Counted from the first letter of the stretch, positions 23,567-35,579 are shown. The stretch is 40,212 nucleotides of DNA from Clostridia bacterium (GCA_017451295.1 JAFSPW010000110.1:1-40212); one strand, 5' to 3'. The notes: generated from the letters alone by a model not told the origin. A program made the numbers and translations.

Positions 23567-24787
23567 TTAACACCGCCGGTCCATGCGGCGGTACACAATC
23601 TGTACAAGCCCCACCAGAATCAGGGCGAAGGCGGCAAACATAAGATAGGCAGGTACATAGGATCCATTCGCCCTGTCTGCCAGGATTCCGGGCAAGGTGG
23701 AAAACAGCATGCCCCCGGCGGCATAGCCCACATTGAAGCGGCGAATGACGGTGTCATACGTATCACCGGTGCTCAAATCCCCGGCCCAGGCCGTAAGGCC
23801 CACGGTGGTCACCGACAGGCTGATGCCATAGAGAGCCAAGCCTATGAACAGAGGCAGATGGTTTCCCCCGGACAGGGCGCAGAGGCCGAAGCCCAGGGCC
23901 ATGAGACCTGCAAAGAGCCAGTTGCTTTTCCGTGCGGGCAAAACTTCAGAGAGACCGCCGTAGAGGAGCTTGCCCACGATGAGAAACACGCCGGTGATGG
24001 TGATGCCGGTGGCCGCGGCTAAGGGGTCCACCCCCTGCCCACGCATGAGCACGGTCAAATGGCTGTAGCCCGGGTTGGTGACGGCCCCCGTCAGCAGCAT
24101 AGCAAGGAGCATCAGGCACCAGTCCATGGCGTTCATGTTCTTGCTGCCGGTTTTGCGCTCCTGCAAAAGGGCAGCCTCGGCCCCATAGGGGGATAGGCCC
24201 TTGTCCTTTGGATAATCCCGGACGAGAAGAAAGGTGACCAGTCCCAGGAGCATGAGTCCGGCGGCGTTTACAAAGAAGGTGAAGGCCAGGCCACGGCTTT
24301 CAATCAGGTTGGTTAAAACGGTGGGGATGCCCAGCGTGGCAAAGCCGGTGACGGCATAGCACAGGCTCACGGCCAGGGTTCGCTTCTGCCGGAACCAATG
24401 CTCCAGCAGGATGGAAACGGGAATCATGTTCCCCAAGCCATAGGCGATGCCCACCACCGCTGCCGAAGCGCAGTAGGCGGCAAAGGACTTGGAGAGGCCA
24501 AAGCAGACAAAGCCCAGGCCGTTCAAAAGCCCGGCGATGCCTAAGCCCCGGCGCAGGGAGATATGGCCGTAGTAGACCCCGGCCAGCAGCATGGCGAGGA
24601 AGATGAACAGGCTCCGTACCGTGAGGATTGCGGAGGACTGGGCGTTGGTCAGGTTGTTTTGAGACATAATATACGGCTGGTACACGGTGAAGGCGTTGAC
24701 GGTGATGCCGCTGGTACAAAACAGCATCAGGGCGCAGCCTACACACACGAACCAGCCATAGTGAATGGGTTTCTTATGGAATTTCAT
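23567..24787 (-). CDS. MFS transporter, OFA (oxalate/formate antiporter)-like
   Basis: This 406-residue protein has twelve hydrophobic segments with a cytoplasmic loop in the middle (about 190-225). The start, HYGWFVCVGCALMLF, is characteristic of the OFA group of monocarboxylate carriers, and AGVYYGHISLRRGLGIAG fits the loop 2-3 motif of MFS proteins. The substrate could be an organic acid but cannot be fixed from sequence. The ATG is 2 nt from the MraY-like stop, with only a weak AGG upstream, so translation is probably coupled. It is last in the glgP - MraY-like - MFS series. Confidence 0.8.
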   Translation of the reverse strand: MKFHKKPIHYGWFVCVGCALMLFCTSGITVNAFTVYQPYIMSQNNLTNAQSSAILTVRSLFIFLAMLLAGVYYGHISLRRGLGIAGLLNGLGFVCFGLSKSFAAYCASAAVVGIAYGLGNMIPVSILLEHWFRQKRTLAVSLCYAVTGFATLGIPTVLTNLIESRGLAFTFFVNAAGLMLLGLVTFLLVRDYPKDKGLSPYGAEAALLQERKTGSKNMNAMDWCLMLLAMLLTGAVTNPGYSHLTVLMRGQGVDPLAAATGITITGVFLIVGKLLYGGLSEVLPARKSNWLFAGLMALGFGLCALSGGNHLPLFIGLALYGISLSVTTVGLTAWAGDLSTGDTYDTVIRRFNVGYAAGGMLFSTLPGILADRANGSYVPAYLMFAAFALILVGLVQIVYRRMDRRC

Positions 24788-24789
24788 TT

Positions 24790-25749
24790 TCAGCGAAGAC
24801 CTGCCATCATCAGCAAGCCCAATGCACAGCACAGCAGCTGCACGATAGCAAAGCGGAACACGGTTTGGGTATCGGACCAATGGCGGTTCTTGCGTGCTTC
24901 ATCGTGAAGGGGCGTGCGGAGCTTAGCCATAAAGGTTTTGCTCTTGAAGACCCGCATCACCGCCAGCTTCAATAGTCCCAGGCCGCCATCCAACAGAATC
25001 ACCAGAGCAAAGGGCAGGCACAGCAGCAGATTCCCCGTTTGCAGCACCAGCACGCCCATAAACAGGCCGATGGCCCGACTGCCTGCATCCCCCATCATTA
25101 TAAGGCTGGGAGAGGCGTTGAACAGCAAATAGGCCAGCAGGCAGCCTATGAGCACCAGGGCACTCAAGGGGAAAGTGGAGTTCTCGCCAAACAGGTAGAT
25201 GGCCAAGCCTAAGCCACCCAAAGAGATGGAAGCAAGGGTGCCAAAGAGCCCATCCACTCCATCGGTGCAGTTGCAGCAGTTGATGAAGGCCCACAGCACG
25301 AACAAGGCTATGGGGGCAAAAAGCCACCAGGGGAGCCGTATGCCAAGGCCGAAGAGGGAGATGGCATACTCGTCATGGGTGTTCATATAGGTGATGAGGG
25401 CCAAGAGGCAGATAGCCAAATCCAGCAAGCCCTTTTTCAGTTCCCCCCAAGGCAACTCCGACCTATCATCCAGATACCCGGTGAGCATGGCCGCCAGGGA
25501 CAAGAATAGATAGGCCACCAACTCCCAGGAGAAGGGGCACACCAGCAGGGTCACCGCCGCAAACACGGGAATGAACACCACACCTGCCCCCCGGGCCTTT
25601 CCCCGGGACAGCTGGCCATTGACGGCAAAGGCCCGGCCATGGTCCTGGGGGAGCTTGTCCCGAAGCAGAACCAACAGGCCAACGCTGATGCAAAAGGCCA
25701 ACAACAACCCAACTAACACAAAAAAGGACAGCTCAGCTTCCGCAATCAT
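24790..25749 (-). CDS. MraY-like phospho-sugar transferase with altered HHH motif
   Basis: This 319-residue polyprenyl-phosphate sugar-1-phosphate transferase belongs to the MraY/WecA superfamily. It has about ten membrane helices and the catalytic motifs Asp94-Asp95 in GYLDDRSELPWG, NCTDGVDGL (160-168) and MGDAGSRAIG (219-228). The last MraY motif is normally PLHHHFE followed by W-S-E/D-T; here it reads PLHDEARKNRHW-SDT (280-294), so two of the three histidines are replaced while the flanks are kept. It could be a divergent true MraY (none follows murF in this window) or a paralogue using another nucleotide sugar. It starts 15 nt after glgP ends and abuts the MFS gene. The ribosome site is weak (GGGGTGA). 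Confidence 0.78.
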   Translation of the reverse strand: MIAEAELSFFVLVGLLLAFCISVGLLVLLRDKLPQDHGRAFAVNGQLSRGKARGAGVVFIPVFAAVTLLVCPFSWELVAYLFLSLAAMLTGYLDDRSELPWGELKKGLLDLAICLLALITYMNTHDEYAISLFGLGIRLPWWLFAPIALFVLWAFINCCNCTDGVDGLFGTLASISLGGLGLAIYLFGENSTFPLSALVLIGCLLAYLLFNASPSLIMMGDAGSRAIGLFMGVLVLQTGNLLLCLPFALVILLDGGLGLLKLAVMRVFKSKTFMAKLRTPLHDEARKNRHWSDTQTVFRFAIVQLLCCALGLLMMAGLR

Positions 25750-25764
25750 GAACGGGTCACCCCA

Positions 25765-28128
25765 TTAGAACAGCTTGAGCTCATGCCGATGGGGCAAGGG
25801 CTGCAGTTTCCAGATGTTCTGGGCATAGTCCAGGATGGTCCGGTCGGAGGAGAAGCGACCGGCGCTGGCCGTGTTCATCAGGGCCTTGCGGCCGAAGGTC
25901 AGCACATCCCGGGTGTCATAGATGGCATCCAGCTTGCGATCGATGTAGGGCAGAAGCTCATAGAGGACGAAGTAGTAGTCCGGACGGGACCAGCTGCTGC
26001 CATAGATCAGAGAGTTGTACAGATCCCGGAACAGATTGGTATGCCCATCGTCGAAGGTGCCGTTGACGAGGGTATCCACCACACGCTTGACCCGAGGCTC
26101 ATGGTCATAGATGCTCTTGGGATCATAGTGGGGCCGAAGCTCGTTCAAATCCTCCACCCGGTAGCCGAAGAGATAGTTGTTCTCCTCCCCTGCCGCCTCC
26201 AGAATCTCGATGTTGGCACCGTCGAAGGTGCAAAGACTCACGGCGCCGTTGAGCATCAGCTTCATGTTGCCGGTGCCGGAGGCTTCCGTGCCCGCAGGAG
26301 AAATCTGCTCGGAGATGTCCGCGGCGGGGATGATGTGCTCCGCATAGGAGCAGTTATAGTTCTGCACGAAGACCACCCGCATCTTGTCGTTGACGGAATC
26401 GTCGTTATTGATCAGGTTGGCAATCTCGTTGATGAACTTGATGACGGTCTTGGCGATGATATAGCCGGGGGCGGACTTGGCGCCAAAGAGGAAGGCCGTG
26501 GGCGGGAAGTCCTTGATGCGGCCGTCTTTGATGCCATAGTAGATATCCAAAATGGCGAAGGCGTTCATCAGCTGCCGCTTATACTCGTGCATCCGCTTAA
26601 TCTGCACATCGAAAACGAAGTTCTCCGGCAGGCGGACCCCTTCACGGGCAAAGACATAGTCGGACAGGACCTTCTTGTTCTGCCGCTTCACCTCCATAAA
26701 CTCGCGGATGTCGGAGGAGGAGGTAAAGTTCTTCAGCTTCTCCAGCTCGGATAAATCCAGCAGCCACTTATCGCCGATGCGCTTGGTGATATAGTCCGCC
26801 AGACCCGGGTTGCACAGACCCAGCCAGCGACGCTGGGTGATGCCGTTGGTCTTGTTCTGGAAGCGCTCCGGATACAGCTCATACCAGCTGTGGAGCACAT
26901 CGTTCTTGAGAATTTCGGTGTGCAGGGCTGCCACGCCGTTGACCGCATGGCTGGCGTACACAGCGAGGTTGGCCATGTGGATACGGTTCCCCTGGATGAT
27001 GGCGTTGGTGGCGCAATCCATGCCCCTGCTCATCAGCTCGCCGCAGAGCTTGGCGTTGATGCGATAGATGATATCAAAGATTTCCGGCAGAATCTCCTTG
27101 AACAGGTCTGCATCCCACTTCTCCAAGGCTTCCTGCATGACGGTGTGGTTGGTATAGGCAAAGGTCTTTTGGGCCACATCGAAGGCTTTTTCAAAGTCCA
27201 ACCCCTCCAGCATGAGCAAGCGGATAAGCTCAGGAATGCTGACGGTGGGGTGGGTATCGTTGAGCTGGATGACGGTCAAATCGCAGAACTCTTCGATAGG
27301 CCGGTTCTCCCGCTTGAAGCGCATGAGCATATCCTGCAGGGAGGCGGAAGAAAGGAAGTACTGCTGCTTGAGCCGCAGCTTCTTGCCTGCCCGGGTGCTG
27401 TCGTTGGGATAGAGAACTCGGGTGATATCCTCCACGGCGTTCTTCTCCTTCACAGCCTGAGCATACTCCTGCTCGTTGAACAGGTGGAAGTTAAAGTCCT
27501 CCACGGCCTCGCTCTGCCACAGGCGCAGGGTGCCGATGTTATCGGTCTGATAGCCCAGAACCGGCATATCGTAGGGCACGGCACGGACGGTCTGATCGGC
27601 AAACTTCACCAGCACTTCGTGGCTGGAACGGCGGCGGCTCCAGGGGTCCCCAAAGCGCTGCCAGTCATCGGCAGACTCATGCTGGAAACCATCCCGCCAG
27701 CTCTGCTTGAACAGGCCGTATTTATAGCGGATGCCATAGCCGTCCAGGGGAATATCGTGGGTGGCGGCAGAATCCAGGAAGCAGGCAGCCAGACGGCCCA
27801 AGCCGCCGTTGCCCAGGGCGCAATCCTCAATCTCCTCGAACATGTTGATGTCGAGGCCCTTTTCGGCGAAGGCTTTCTTCACCTCGTCCAGAATGCCCAG
27901 GTTGTACAGATTGTTGTACACCATGCGACCGATAAGGTACTCCGCAGAGAAGTAATAGGCACTGCGGCTGCGCTCGTGCTCATGACGACTGTTGTACCAG
28001 GTGTCGGCAATGCCGTCCATGACGATTTTGCTCAGCGCATCATGAATCTGATAAACGGTCGCCTCACCGAGGGCAACCTGATGATCCTGCTTCAATCGGG
28101 TTTCGATTTTATCCATAATCTCGTTCAT
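25765..28128 (-). CDS. glgP: Glycogen/maltodextrin phosphorylase
   Basis: GlgP releases glucose 1-phosphate from alpha-1,4-glucan ends using phosphate and pyridoxal phosphate. The 787-residue protein is of family length and has SAEYLIGRMVYNNLYNLG, LGNGGLGRLAACFLDSAAT, GYGIRYKYGLFKQ, VIQLNDTHPTVSIPEL, NGITQRRWLGLCNP and the cofactor Lys in EASGTGNMKLMLNGA. The start MNEIMDKIETR is set by AAAGAAAGG; the 22 upstream codons overlap the promoter region. It is first in an unusual series with a MraY-like gene and an MFS carrier. Function pairs with MalQ, encoded about 9 kb away. Confidence 0.96.
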   Translation of the reverse strand: MNEIMDKIETRLKQDHQVALGEATVYQIHDALSKIVMDGIADTWYNSRHEHERSRSAYYFSAEYLIGRMVYNNLYNLGILDEVKKAFAEKGLDINMFEEIEDCALGNGGLGRLAACFLDSAATHDIPLDGYGIRYKYGLFKQSWRDGFQHESADDWQRFGDPWSRRRSSHEVLVKFADQTVRAVPYDMPVLGYQTDNIGTLRLWQSEAVEDFNFHLFNEQEYAQAVKEKNAVEDITRVLYPNDSTRAGKKLRLKQQYFLSSASLQDMLMRFKRENRPIEEFCDLTVIQLNDTHPTVSIPELIRLLMLEGLDFEKAFDVAQKTFAYTNHTVMQEALEKWDADLFKEILPEIFDIIYRINAKLCGELMSRGMDCATNAIIQGNRIHMANLAVYASHAVNGVAALHTEILKNDVLHSWYELYPERFQNKTNGITQRRWLGLCNPGLADYITKRIGDKWLLDLSELEKLKNFTSSSDIREFMEVKRQNKKVLSDYVFAREGVRLPENFVFDVQIKRMHEYKRQLMNAFAILDIYYGIKDGRIKDFPPTAFLFGAKSAPGYIIAKTVIKFINEIANLINNDDSVNDKMRVVFVQNYNCSYAEHIIPAADISEQISPAGTEASGTGNMKLMLNGAVSLCTFDGANIEILEAAGEENNYLFGYRVEDLNELRPHYDPKSIYDHEPRVKRVVDTLVNGTFDDGHTNLFRDLYNSLIYGSSWSRPDYYFVLYELLPYIDRKLDAIYDTRDVLTFGRKALMNTASAGRFSSDRTILDYAQNIWKLQPLPHRHELKLF

Positions 28129-28174
28129 GGGGTGATACCTTTCTTTGTGGAAACTCTGACCCAAAGTCAGGCGA

Positions 28175-28203
28175 ATTATATCACAGGAAGGCACCTATTG
28201 CAA
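28175..28203 (-). promoter_or_regulatory. Strong sigma-A promoter of glgP
   Basis: On the minus strand TTGCAA, a 17-nt spacer and TGATATAAT (extended, consensus -10) lie about 47 nt before the start. A small stem CTGAC/GTCAG (28156-28170) lies in the 5' UTR. Confidence 0.85.
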
Positions 28204-28208
28204 TAGAA

Positions 28209-28247
28209 AAGGGTTACAAAATCCCTCTGATGGCGTTCAAAACCCTT
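28209..28247 (-). terminator. Possible terminator of the ABC operon
   Basis: AAGGGTT and AACCCTT form a 7-bp stem with a long loop, followed by TTTTC on the minus strand, just after the permease stop. It is weak. Confidence 0.35.
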
Positions 28248-28250
28248 GAT

Positions 28251-29042
28251 TTATGGAGAAATTTTCCTTTCGAGCAGGGCAACCGCCCCATACATCAGGG
28301 CCGCAAGAACGCTCAAAATCACCACGGCAGCCATGACCAGGTCCAGCTTAAACACCTGGCCGCCATACACGATGAGATAGCCAAGACCCGCTCGGCTCAC
28401 CAGATACTCCCCCACGATGACCCCTACCCAACTCATGCCCACGGAGATTTTCAAGGCGCTCATCATGTGGGGCACGCCCGCAGGGAGTACCACTTTTATG
28501 AAGGTCTGCGCCTTGCTGGCCCCCAGGGTTCGCATCAGCAGCCGCTTCTCCTCCTCCGCCGCCGTGAAGCCTCCCAGGACCGTCACGGTAGTCACCACCA
28601 GGGACACAAGCACCGCCATAACGATGATGGAGCTCATGCCTGCCCCCAGCCACACGATAAGCACCGGGCCCAGGGCAATCTTGGGCAGGGCGTTGAGAAT
28701 CACCAGGTAGGGGTCCATGACCTCGTTGACAAAGGGCAGCCACCACAGCAGCACCGCCAGGGCAACCCCGAGTCCCGTCCCCAGCAAAAAGCCCATGACG
28801 GTTTCATACAGGGTGGTGAACACATGGATCCACAGGCTCCCGTCCGTATAGAGCCTCCCGATGGCGGCCAAGACCCGACTGGGGCTCGATAGGATAAAAG
28901 CATCAAACCAGCCCAGCGCTGCCCCCAGTTCCCAAAGGGCAAAGAAGACCACCAGCACCAGAAGGCGGGTGATGCTGACGGCATGGCGTCGGCGGGCGAT
29001 GCGCTTTAGATACTGCAAATGCTCCTGTGAAACGGCTATCAT
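28251..29042 (-). CDS. ABC transporter permease, SsuC/TauC type
   Basis: The 263-residue protein has six membrane helices of the BPD_transp_1 fold and belongs to the nitrate/sulfonate/taurine/thiamine-precursor importer group. The coupling-loop motif that contacts the ATPase is visible as RTLGASKAQTFIKVVLPAG, in the EAA-loop position, and NALPKIALGPVLIVWLG is typical of the group. Its ATG overlaps the ATPase stop (ATGA), with GGAGCTGG upstream. No periplasmic-type binding protein gene is adjacent, so the substrate cannot be assigned. Confidence 0.88.
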   Translation of the reverse strand: MIAVSQEHLQYLKRIARRRHAVSITRLLVLVVFFALWELGAALGWFDAFILSSPSRVLAAIGRLYTDGSLWIHVFTTLYETVMGFLLGTGLGVALAVLLWWLPFVNEVMDPYLVILNALPKIALGPVLIVWLGAGMSSIIVMAVLVSLVVTTVTVLGGFTAAEEEKRLLMRTLGASKAQTFIKVVLPAGVPHMMSALKISVGMSWVGVIVGEYLVSRAGLGYLIVYGGQVFKLDLVMAAVVILSVLAALMYGAVALLERKISP

Positions 29043-29785
29043 CTGTCCAGCTCCTTCCAAATCTCTGCAAAGTATTCCTGAAACGAGGGATCCGCCCGGC
29101 GGTCCAAGGGACTCATGTCCTTGGGAAAGGCGAAGGTTACCTGTCGCTTGACCCGGGCCGGTCGCCGGGAGAAGATGAGCACCCTATCCGCCATGGAGAT
29201 GGCCTCCCCGATATCGTGGGTTACCAACAGGGCGGTCTTCCCCTCCTCTTTGATGATGGTGTGAACCTCGTCAGCCAGGGACAGCCGGGTCTGGTAGTCC
29301 AAGGCGGAGAAGGGCTCATCCAGCAGCAGCAGCTCGGGGCTCAGGGCCAGGGTGCGAATGAGGGCTGCCTTTTGCCGCATACCGCCGGAGAGCTGGCCGG
29401 GTTTATGATTGAGGAAATCCCCCAGCCCGTACTTTTGCAGCAGAGCTAAGGCTCGTTCCCTGGATTCTTTTGTCAGCCGGTGCTGGACCTCCAGACCCAG
29501 CAAAGCGTTTTTCTCCACGGTGCGCCAGGGCAGCAGCTGGTCCCGCTGCAGCATATAGCCCATGGGACAGGGCCCCAGAGGGAAGCGGACCTGACCGGAG
29601 GAGGGCGGATTCAAGTCCATAATCAAGGAGAGCATGGTCGTTTTCCCGCAGCCGGAGGGACCTACAACGGCCACAAATTCCCCTTTATCCACGGTAAAAT
29701 TCAAGTCCTCCAAGGCGTGCGTCTCGCCCTGGGGGGTGTGATAGTTTAGGTATATATGCTCCACTGAGAGCAACGGTTCACCCAT
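29039..29785 (-). CDS. ABC transporter ATP-binding protein, SsuB/TauB type
   Basis: The 248-residue ATPase has Walker A GPSGCGKTT, the Q-loop region MLQRDQLLPWRTVEKN, the signature LSGGMRQKAALIR, Walker B LLLLDEPFSALD and the switch His in VTHD. The LLPWRT segment is typical of nitrate/sulfonate/taurine importers. The start MGEPLLSVEHIYL follows AGGAGC; the ten upstream codons are probably leader. Transcription must pass the hairpin leader just upstream, which looks like an attenuator. Confidence 0.9.
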   Translation of the reverse strand: MGEPLLSVEHIYLNYHTPQGETHALEDLNFTVDKGEFVAVVGPSGCGKTTMLSLIMDLNPPSSGQVRFPLGPCPMGYMLQRDQLLPWRTVEKNALLGLEVQHRLTKESRERALALLQKYGLGDFLNHKPGQLSGGMRQKAALIRTLALSPELLLLDEPFSALDYQTRLSLADEVHTIIKEEGKTALLVTHDIGEAISMADRVLIFSRRPARVKRQVTFAFPKDMSPLDRRADPSFQEYFAEIWKELDR

Positions 29786-29832
29786 AGAAAGCTCCTTTCC
29801 AAACAGAATAGCCATGCCTCTATCCTATGCAC

Positions 29833-29939
29833 AAAACAAAAAGCAGGGAACCTTTGTGGGTTCTCTGCTGTAAGTGGTCTGCCGCGCTTTTTGGCAGTCT
29901 GAAAGGGAACCTTTTGGAGGTTCCCTGCGTATCATAGCA
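29833..29939 (-). promoter_or_regulatory. Promoter plus attenuator-like leader of the ABC operon
   Basis: Reading the minus strand: an extended -10 TGCTATGAT (29931-29939) is followed at once by hairpin 1 (AGGGAACC/GGTTCCCT, 29904-29926). Next comes a small stem CTGCC/GGCAG (29879-29897), then hairpin 2 (GCAGAGAACC/GGTTCCCTGC, 29843-29868) followed by TTTTTGTTTT, a terminator placed before the coding start at 29785. Hairpin 2 has an A-C mismatch. Its 3' arm would pair perfectly over 10 bp with GCAGGGAACC at the 5' side of hairpin 1. The two states exclude each other, as in a termination switch. The ligand or factor is unknown; no TPP-riboswitch core was found. Confidence 0.6.
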
Positions 29940-29956
29940 CATAGGGGGTGAAGGAT

Positions 29957-30130
29957 ATGGGCAAAGGCTGCGGTTGCAAACGCTGTATCAACTGGGGAAA
30001 GATAGCGCTGCTGGCGGGCGCAGTGGCGGCGCTGGTGCTGCTGCTGTGTCTGCTGCCCCGTTGGGTGCTGTGCTTTGCCATCTTGGTCTTGGGGTGTCTG
30101 GCCGCTTTCCTATGGATGCAGAAACAATAA
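29957..30130 (+). CDS. Tiny Cys-rich membrane protein
   Basis: The 57-residue protein begins MGKGCGCKRCINWGK, with three Cys in a CxCxxC cluster, followed by two hydrophobic segments with a short turn (about 16-35 and 38-54) and a basic end. The CxCxxC could bind a metal or be acylated. GGGGGTGAAGG lies 4-8 nt before the ATG, a good ribosome site; a GTG at 29948 is a less likely start. It runs opposite to its neighbours, back to back with the ABC leader. No family is recognised. Confidence 0.55.
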   Translation: MGKGCGCKRCINWGKIALLAGAVAALVLLLCLLPRWVLCFAILVLGCLAAFLWMQKQ

Positions 30131-30134
30131 GCGG

Positions 30135-30309
30135 TTATTTCAGGGTATCGTAGTATGCCTTGTCCACCGGCTCCAGCCACTGGGCACGGCAGTTTTTGCC
30201 CGGAATCTCCTGGGCGATATGTTGGAACCAACTGTCCCGAGCAGCGCCGTGCCAATGCTCCACACCGGCGGTTTTTTCATTGGTAATGCTCCTATGGATA
30301 AACTGTGAC
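30135..30309 (-). pseudogene. Cupin-domain protein, C-terminal remnant
   Basis: The minus strand encodes, in one open frame of about 58 codons up to a TAA stop, GVEHWHGAARDSWFQHIA, then QEIPGK and WLEPVDKAYYDTLK. This is the C-terminal signature of small cupin proteins often fused to carboxymuconolactone decarboxylase, where HWHGA carries metal-binding His. The N-terminal half of the barrel is missing: the frame runs upstream directly into the nifJ terminator, and no start codon with a ribosome site is seen. It is therefore a 5'-truncated relic. Confidence 0.7.
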
Positions 30310-30312
30310 CAC

Positions 30313-30342
30313 AAGAAAAGGCGCCCCGAACGGAGCGCCTTT
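30313..30342 (-). terminator. Terminator of nifJ
   Basis: On the minus strand AAAGGCGCTCC pairs with GGGGCGCCTTT around GTTC, with one G-T pair, followed by TTTTCTTG, 20 nt after the nifJ stop. Confidence 0.85.
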
Positions 30343-30361
30343 GTTGGGAGTTACAGTAGGG

Positions 30362-33895
<3,534 letters not shown>

Positions 33896-33916
33896 CTATT
33901 GCTTGTGTATTAAATT

Positions 33917-33931
33917 AGGGTAAAATACCCT
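33917..33931. promoter_or_regulatory. Palindrome in the nifJ 5' UTR
   Basis: AGGGTA-AAA-TACCCT is a perfect 6-bp inverted repeat about 20 nt downstream of the nifJ -10 box, where a repressor could block the polymerase. It does not resemble the Rex site TTGTTAAnnnnTTAACAA. Confidence 0.4.
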
Positions 33932-33945
33932 CCTATACCGCTCCT

Positions 33946-33975
33946 ATTATAGGCCGTTTACGGTGCCCCTGTCAA
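33946..33975 (-). promoter_or_regulatory. Consensus sigma-A promoter of nifJ
   Basis: On the minus strand a perfect TTGACA and a perfect TATAAT are separated by 18 nt, about 63 nt before the start codon. This is the best promoter in the window and predicts high expression. Confidence 0.9.
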
Positions 33976-34017
33976 GGAAAACCGGGTACAATCCGCAGAT
34001 TGTGCATATTTTCTTGC

Positions 34018-34048
34018 AGAAAAAAACAGGCATCCGAAGATGCCTGTT
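34018..34048 (-). terminator. Terminator of the cmk-plsC-ispH/S1 operon
   Basis: On the minus strand AACAGGCATC and GATGCCTGTT pair perfectly around a TTCG tetraloop and run into TTTTTTT, a textbook rho-independent terminator 14 nt after the S1 stop. Confidence 0.95.
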
Positions 34049-34061
34049 GGTATGGATTGGC

Positions 34062-35579
34062 TTATTCCTCCACCTTGAAGCCGGCAAACAGGTCGGCCAG
34101 GCTGGTGCTGGTGCTGGTCACCGGGGGCAGATCATAGTCGCCATCTTCGCTGTTGCGGCGGCGACGATCCGGCCGGGACTCCCGACGCTCGTCGTTCTGG
34201 GGACGCTCGCTCTGGGCGGGGCGCTCGCTGCGGGGCCGACGCTCGCCGTTGCCGGACTGGTTGGCATTCTCCCGCTGGGCTTTGCGCTCCTGATACAGGC
34301 GCTCCCGCTCGGCACGCTCGGCAGCCAGCTGCTCGGCGATTTCGGGATGCTCCTCGAGGGTGGCTTCCTTCCGGGACAGGGAGATGCGCTTGGCTTCGGG
34401 GTTGACCTCCAGAACCTTGCAGCGGACGATGTCGCCAACCTTCAGCTCATCCTCCACCTTCTCGATGCGGCGAGTGGCCACCTGAGAGATGTGGATAAGG
34501 CCGTCGATGGTGGGCTCCAGCGCCACGAAGGCACCGAAGGGAACGATGCGGACCACCTTGCCCTCCACGATGGAACCGACGGGGTACTTTTCGCCGGCCA
34601 TGGTCCAGGGCTTGGGCTGCAGCTGCTTGTAGCCCAGGGAGATGCGCTTCTTTTCCTTATCGACATTCAGAATGAGAACATCCACTTCCTGATTGACGCT
34701 GAGCACGTCGGAGGGGTGCTTCACCCGGCCCCAGGCGGCGTCGGTCACATGGACCAGACCATCGAGGCCCCCGATGTCCACAAAGGCGCCAAAGTCGGTG
34801 ATGCGGCGGACGATACCATGAATCTTGCTGCCCACCACCAGGGACTCCCACTTTTCCTCTTCGCGAGCAGCGGCCTCCTCCAGAAGCACCTGCTTGATGG
34901 AGGCCACGATGCGCTTGCGCTGCTTGTCAATCTCCAGAACCTTGACCTTGACGGTTTTGCCCACGTACTCGCCCAGGTTCTCCACATATTTGGTGGAAAC
35001 GTGCGAAGCGGGGATGAAGGTGCGAACGCCGCCCTCCATCTCGGCGATCAAGCCGCCCTTGACGACTTCCTTGACCACTGCCTCGAAGGTCTTGCCTTCG
35101 GTGTCCTCTGCCACCAGATCGTCCCAGAACTTCTTGCTCTGCACGTTCTTGCGAGACAGGAGCACGTTGCCCTCACCATCGTTGACCTTGACGACTTCCA
35201 CGTCAATCTGTTCGCCTTCCTGCACGTCCAGCTCACCGTCAGCGGGGAACTCGGCGCGGGGAATATAACCGTCAGACTTATAGCCCACGTTCACCAGAAC
35301 TTCGTTTTCGGTGATGCCGATGACGGTGCCGGTGACGATTTGGCCGGGACGGATGCGGCGGATGGAGCTGTCGATAGCCTGCTGGAAATCTTCTTCCGCG
35401 GACTTGGGGGCAGCCTCTTCAACAACGGGTTCTGCAACTTCCACTGCCTCTTCAGTGACAGCGACAACGGGTTCGGCCGCTACTTCAGCTTCTACGGCCG
35501 GTTCAGTGGTTTCGGCGACAACCTCGGCGGGAGCTACCGCTTCATTGGTTTCAATCGTCGTCTGCTCGAGTTCGCTCAT
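34062..35579 (-). other. Likely separate S1 product from an internal in-frame start
   Basis: The internal ATG (35577-35579, residue 273, MSELEQTT) lies exactly where the IspH domain ends and would yield a 505-residue free S1 with all four RNA-binding domains. GGGAGG stands 11 nt upstream, and an internal promoter lies about 60-85 nt upstream. This is a prediction from signals only. Confidence 0.5.

Noticed and set aside
29833-29939. TPP riboswitch upstream of the ABC operon
   Set aside because: The conserved CTGAGA and TPP-core sequences are absent; only the nested hairpins are seen.
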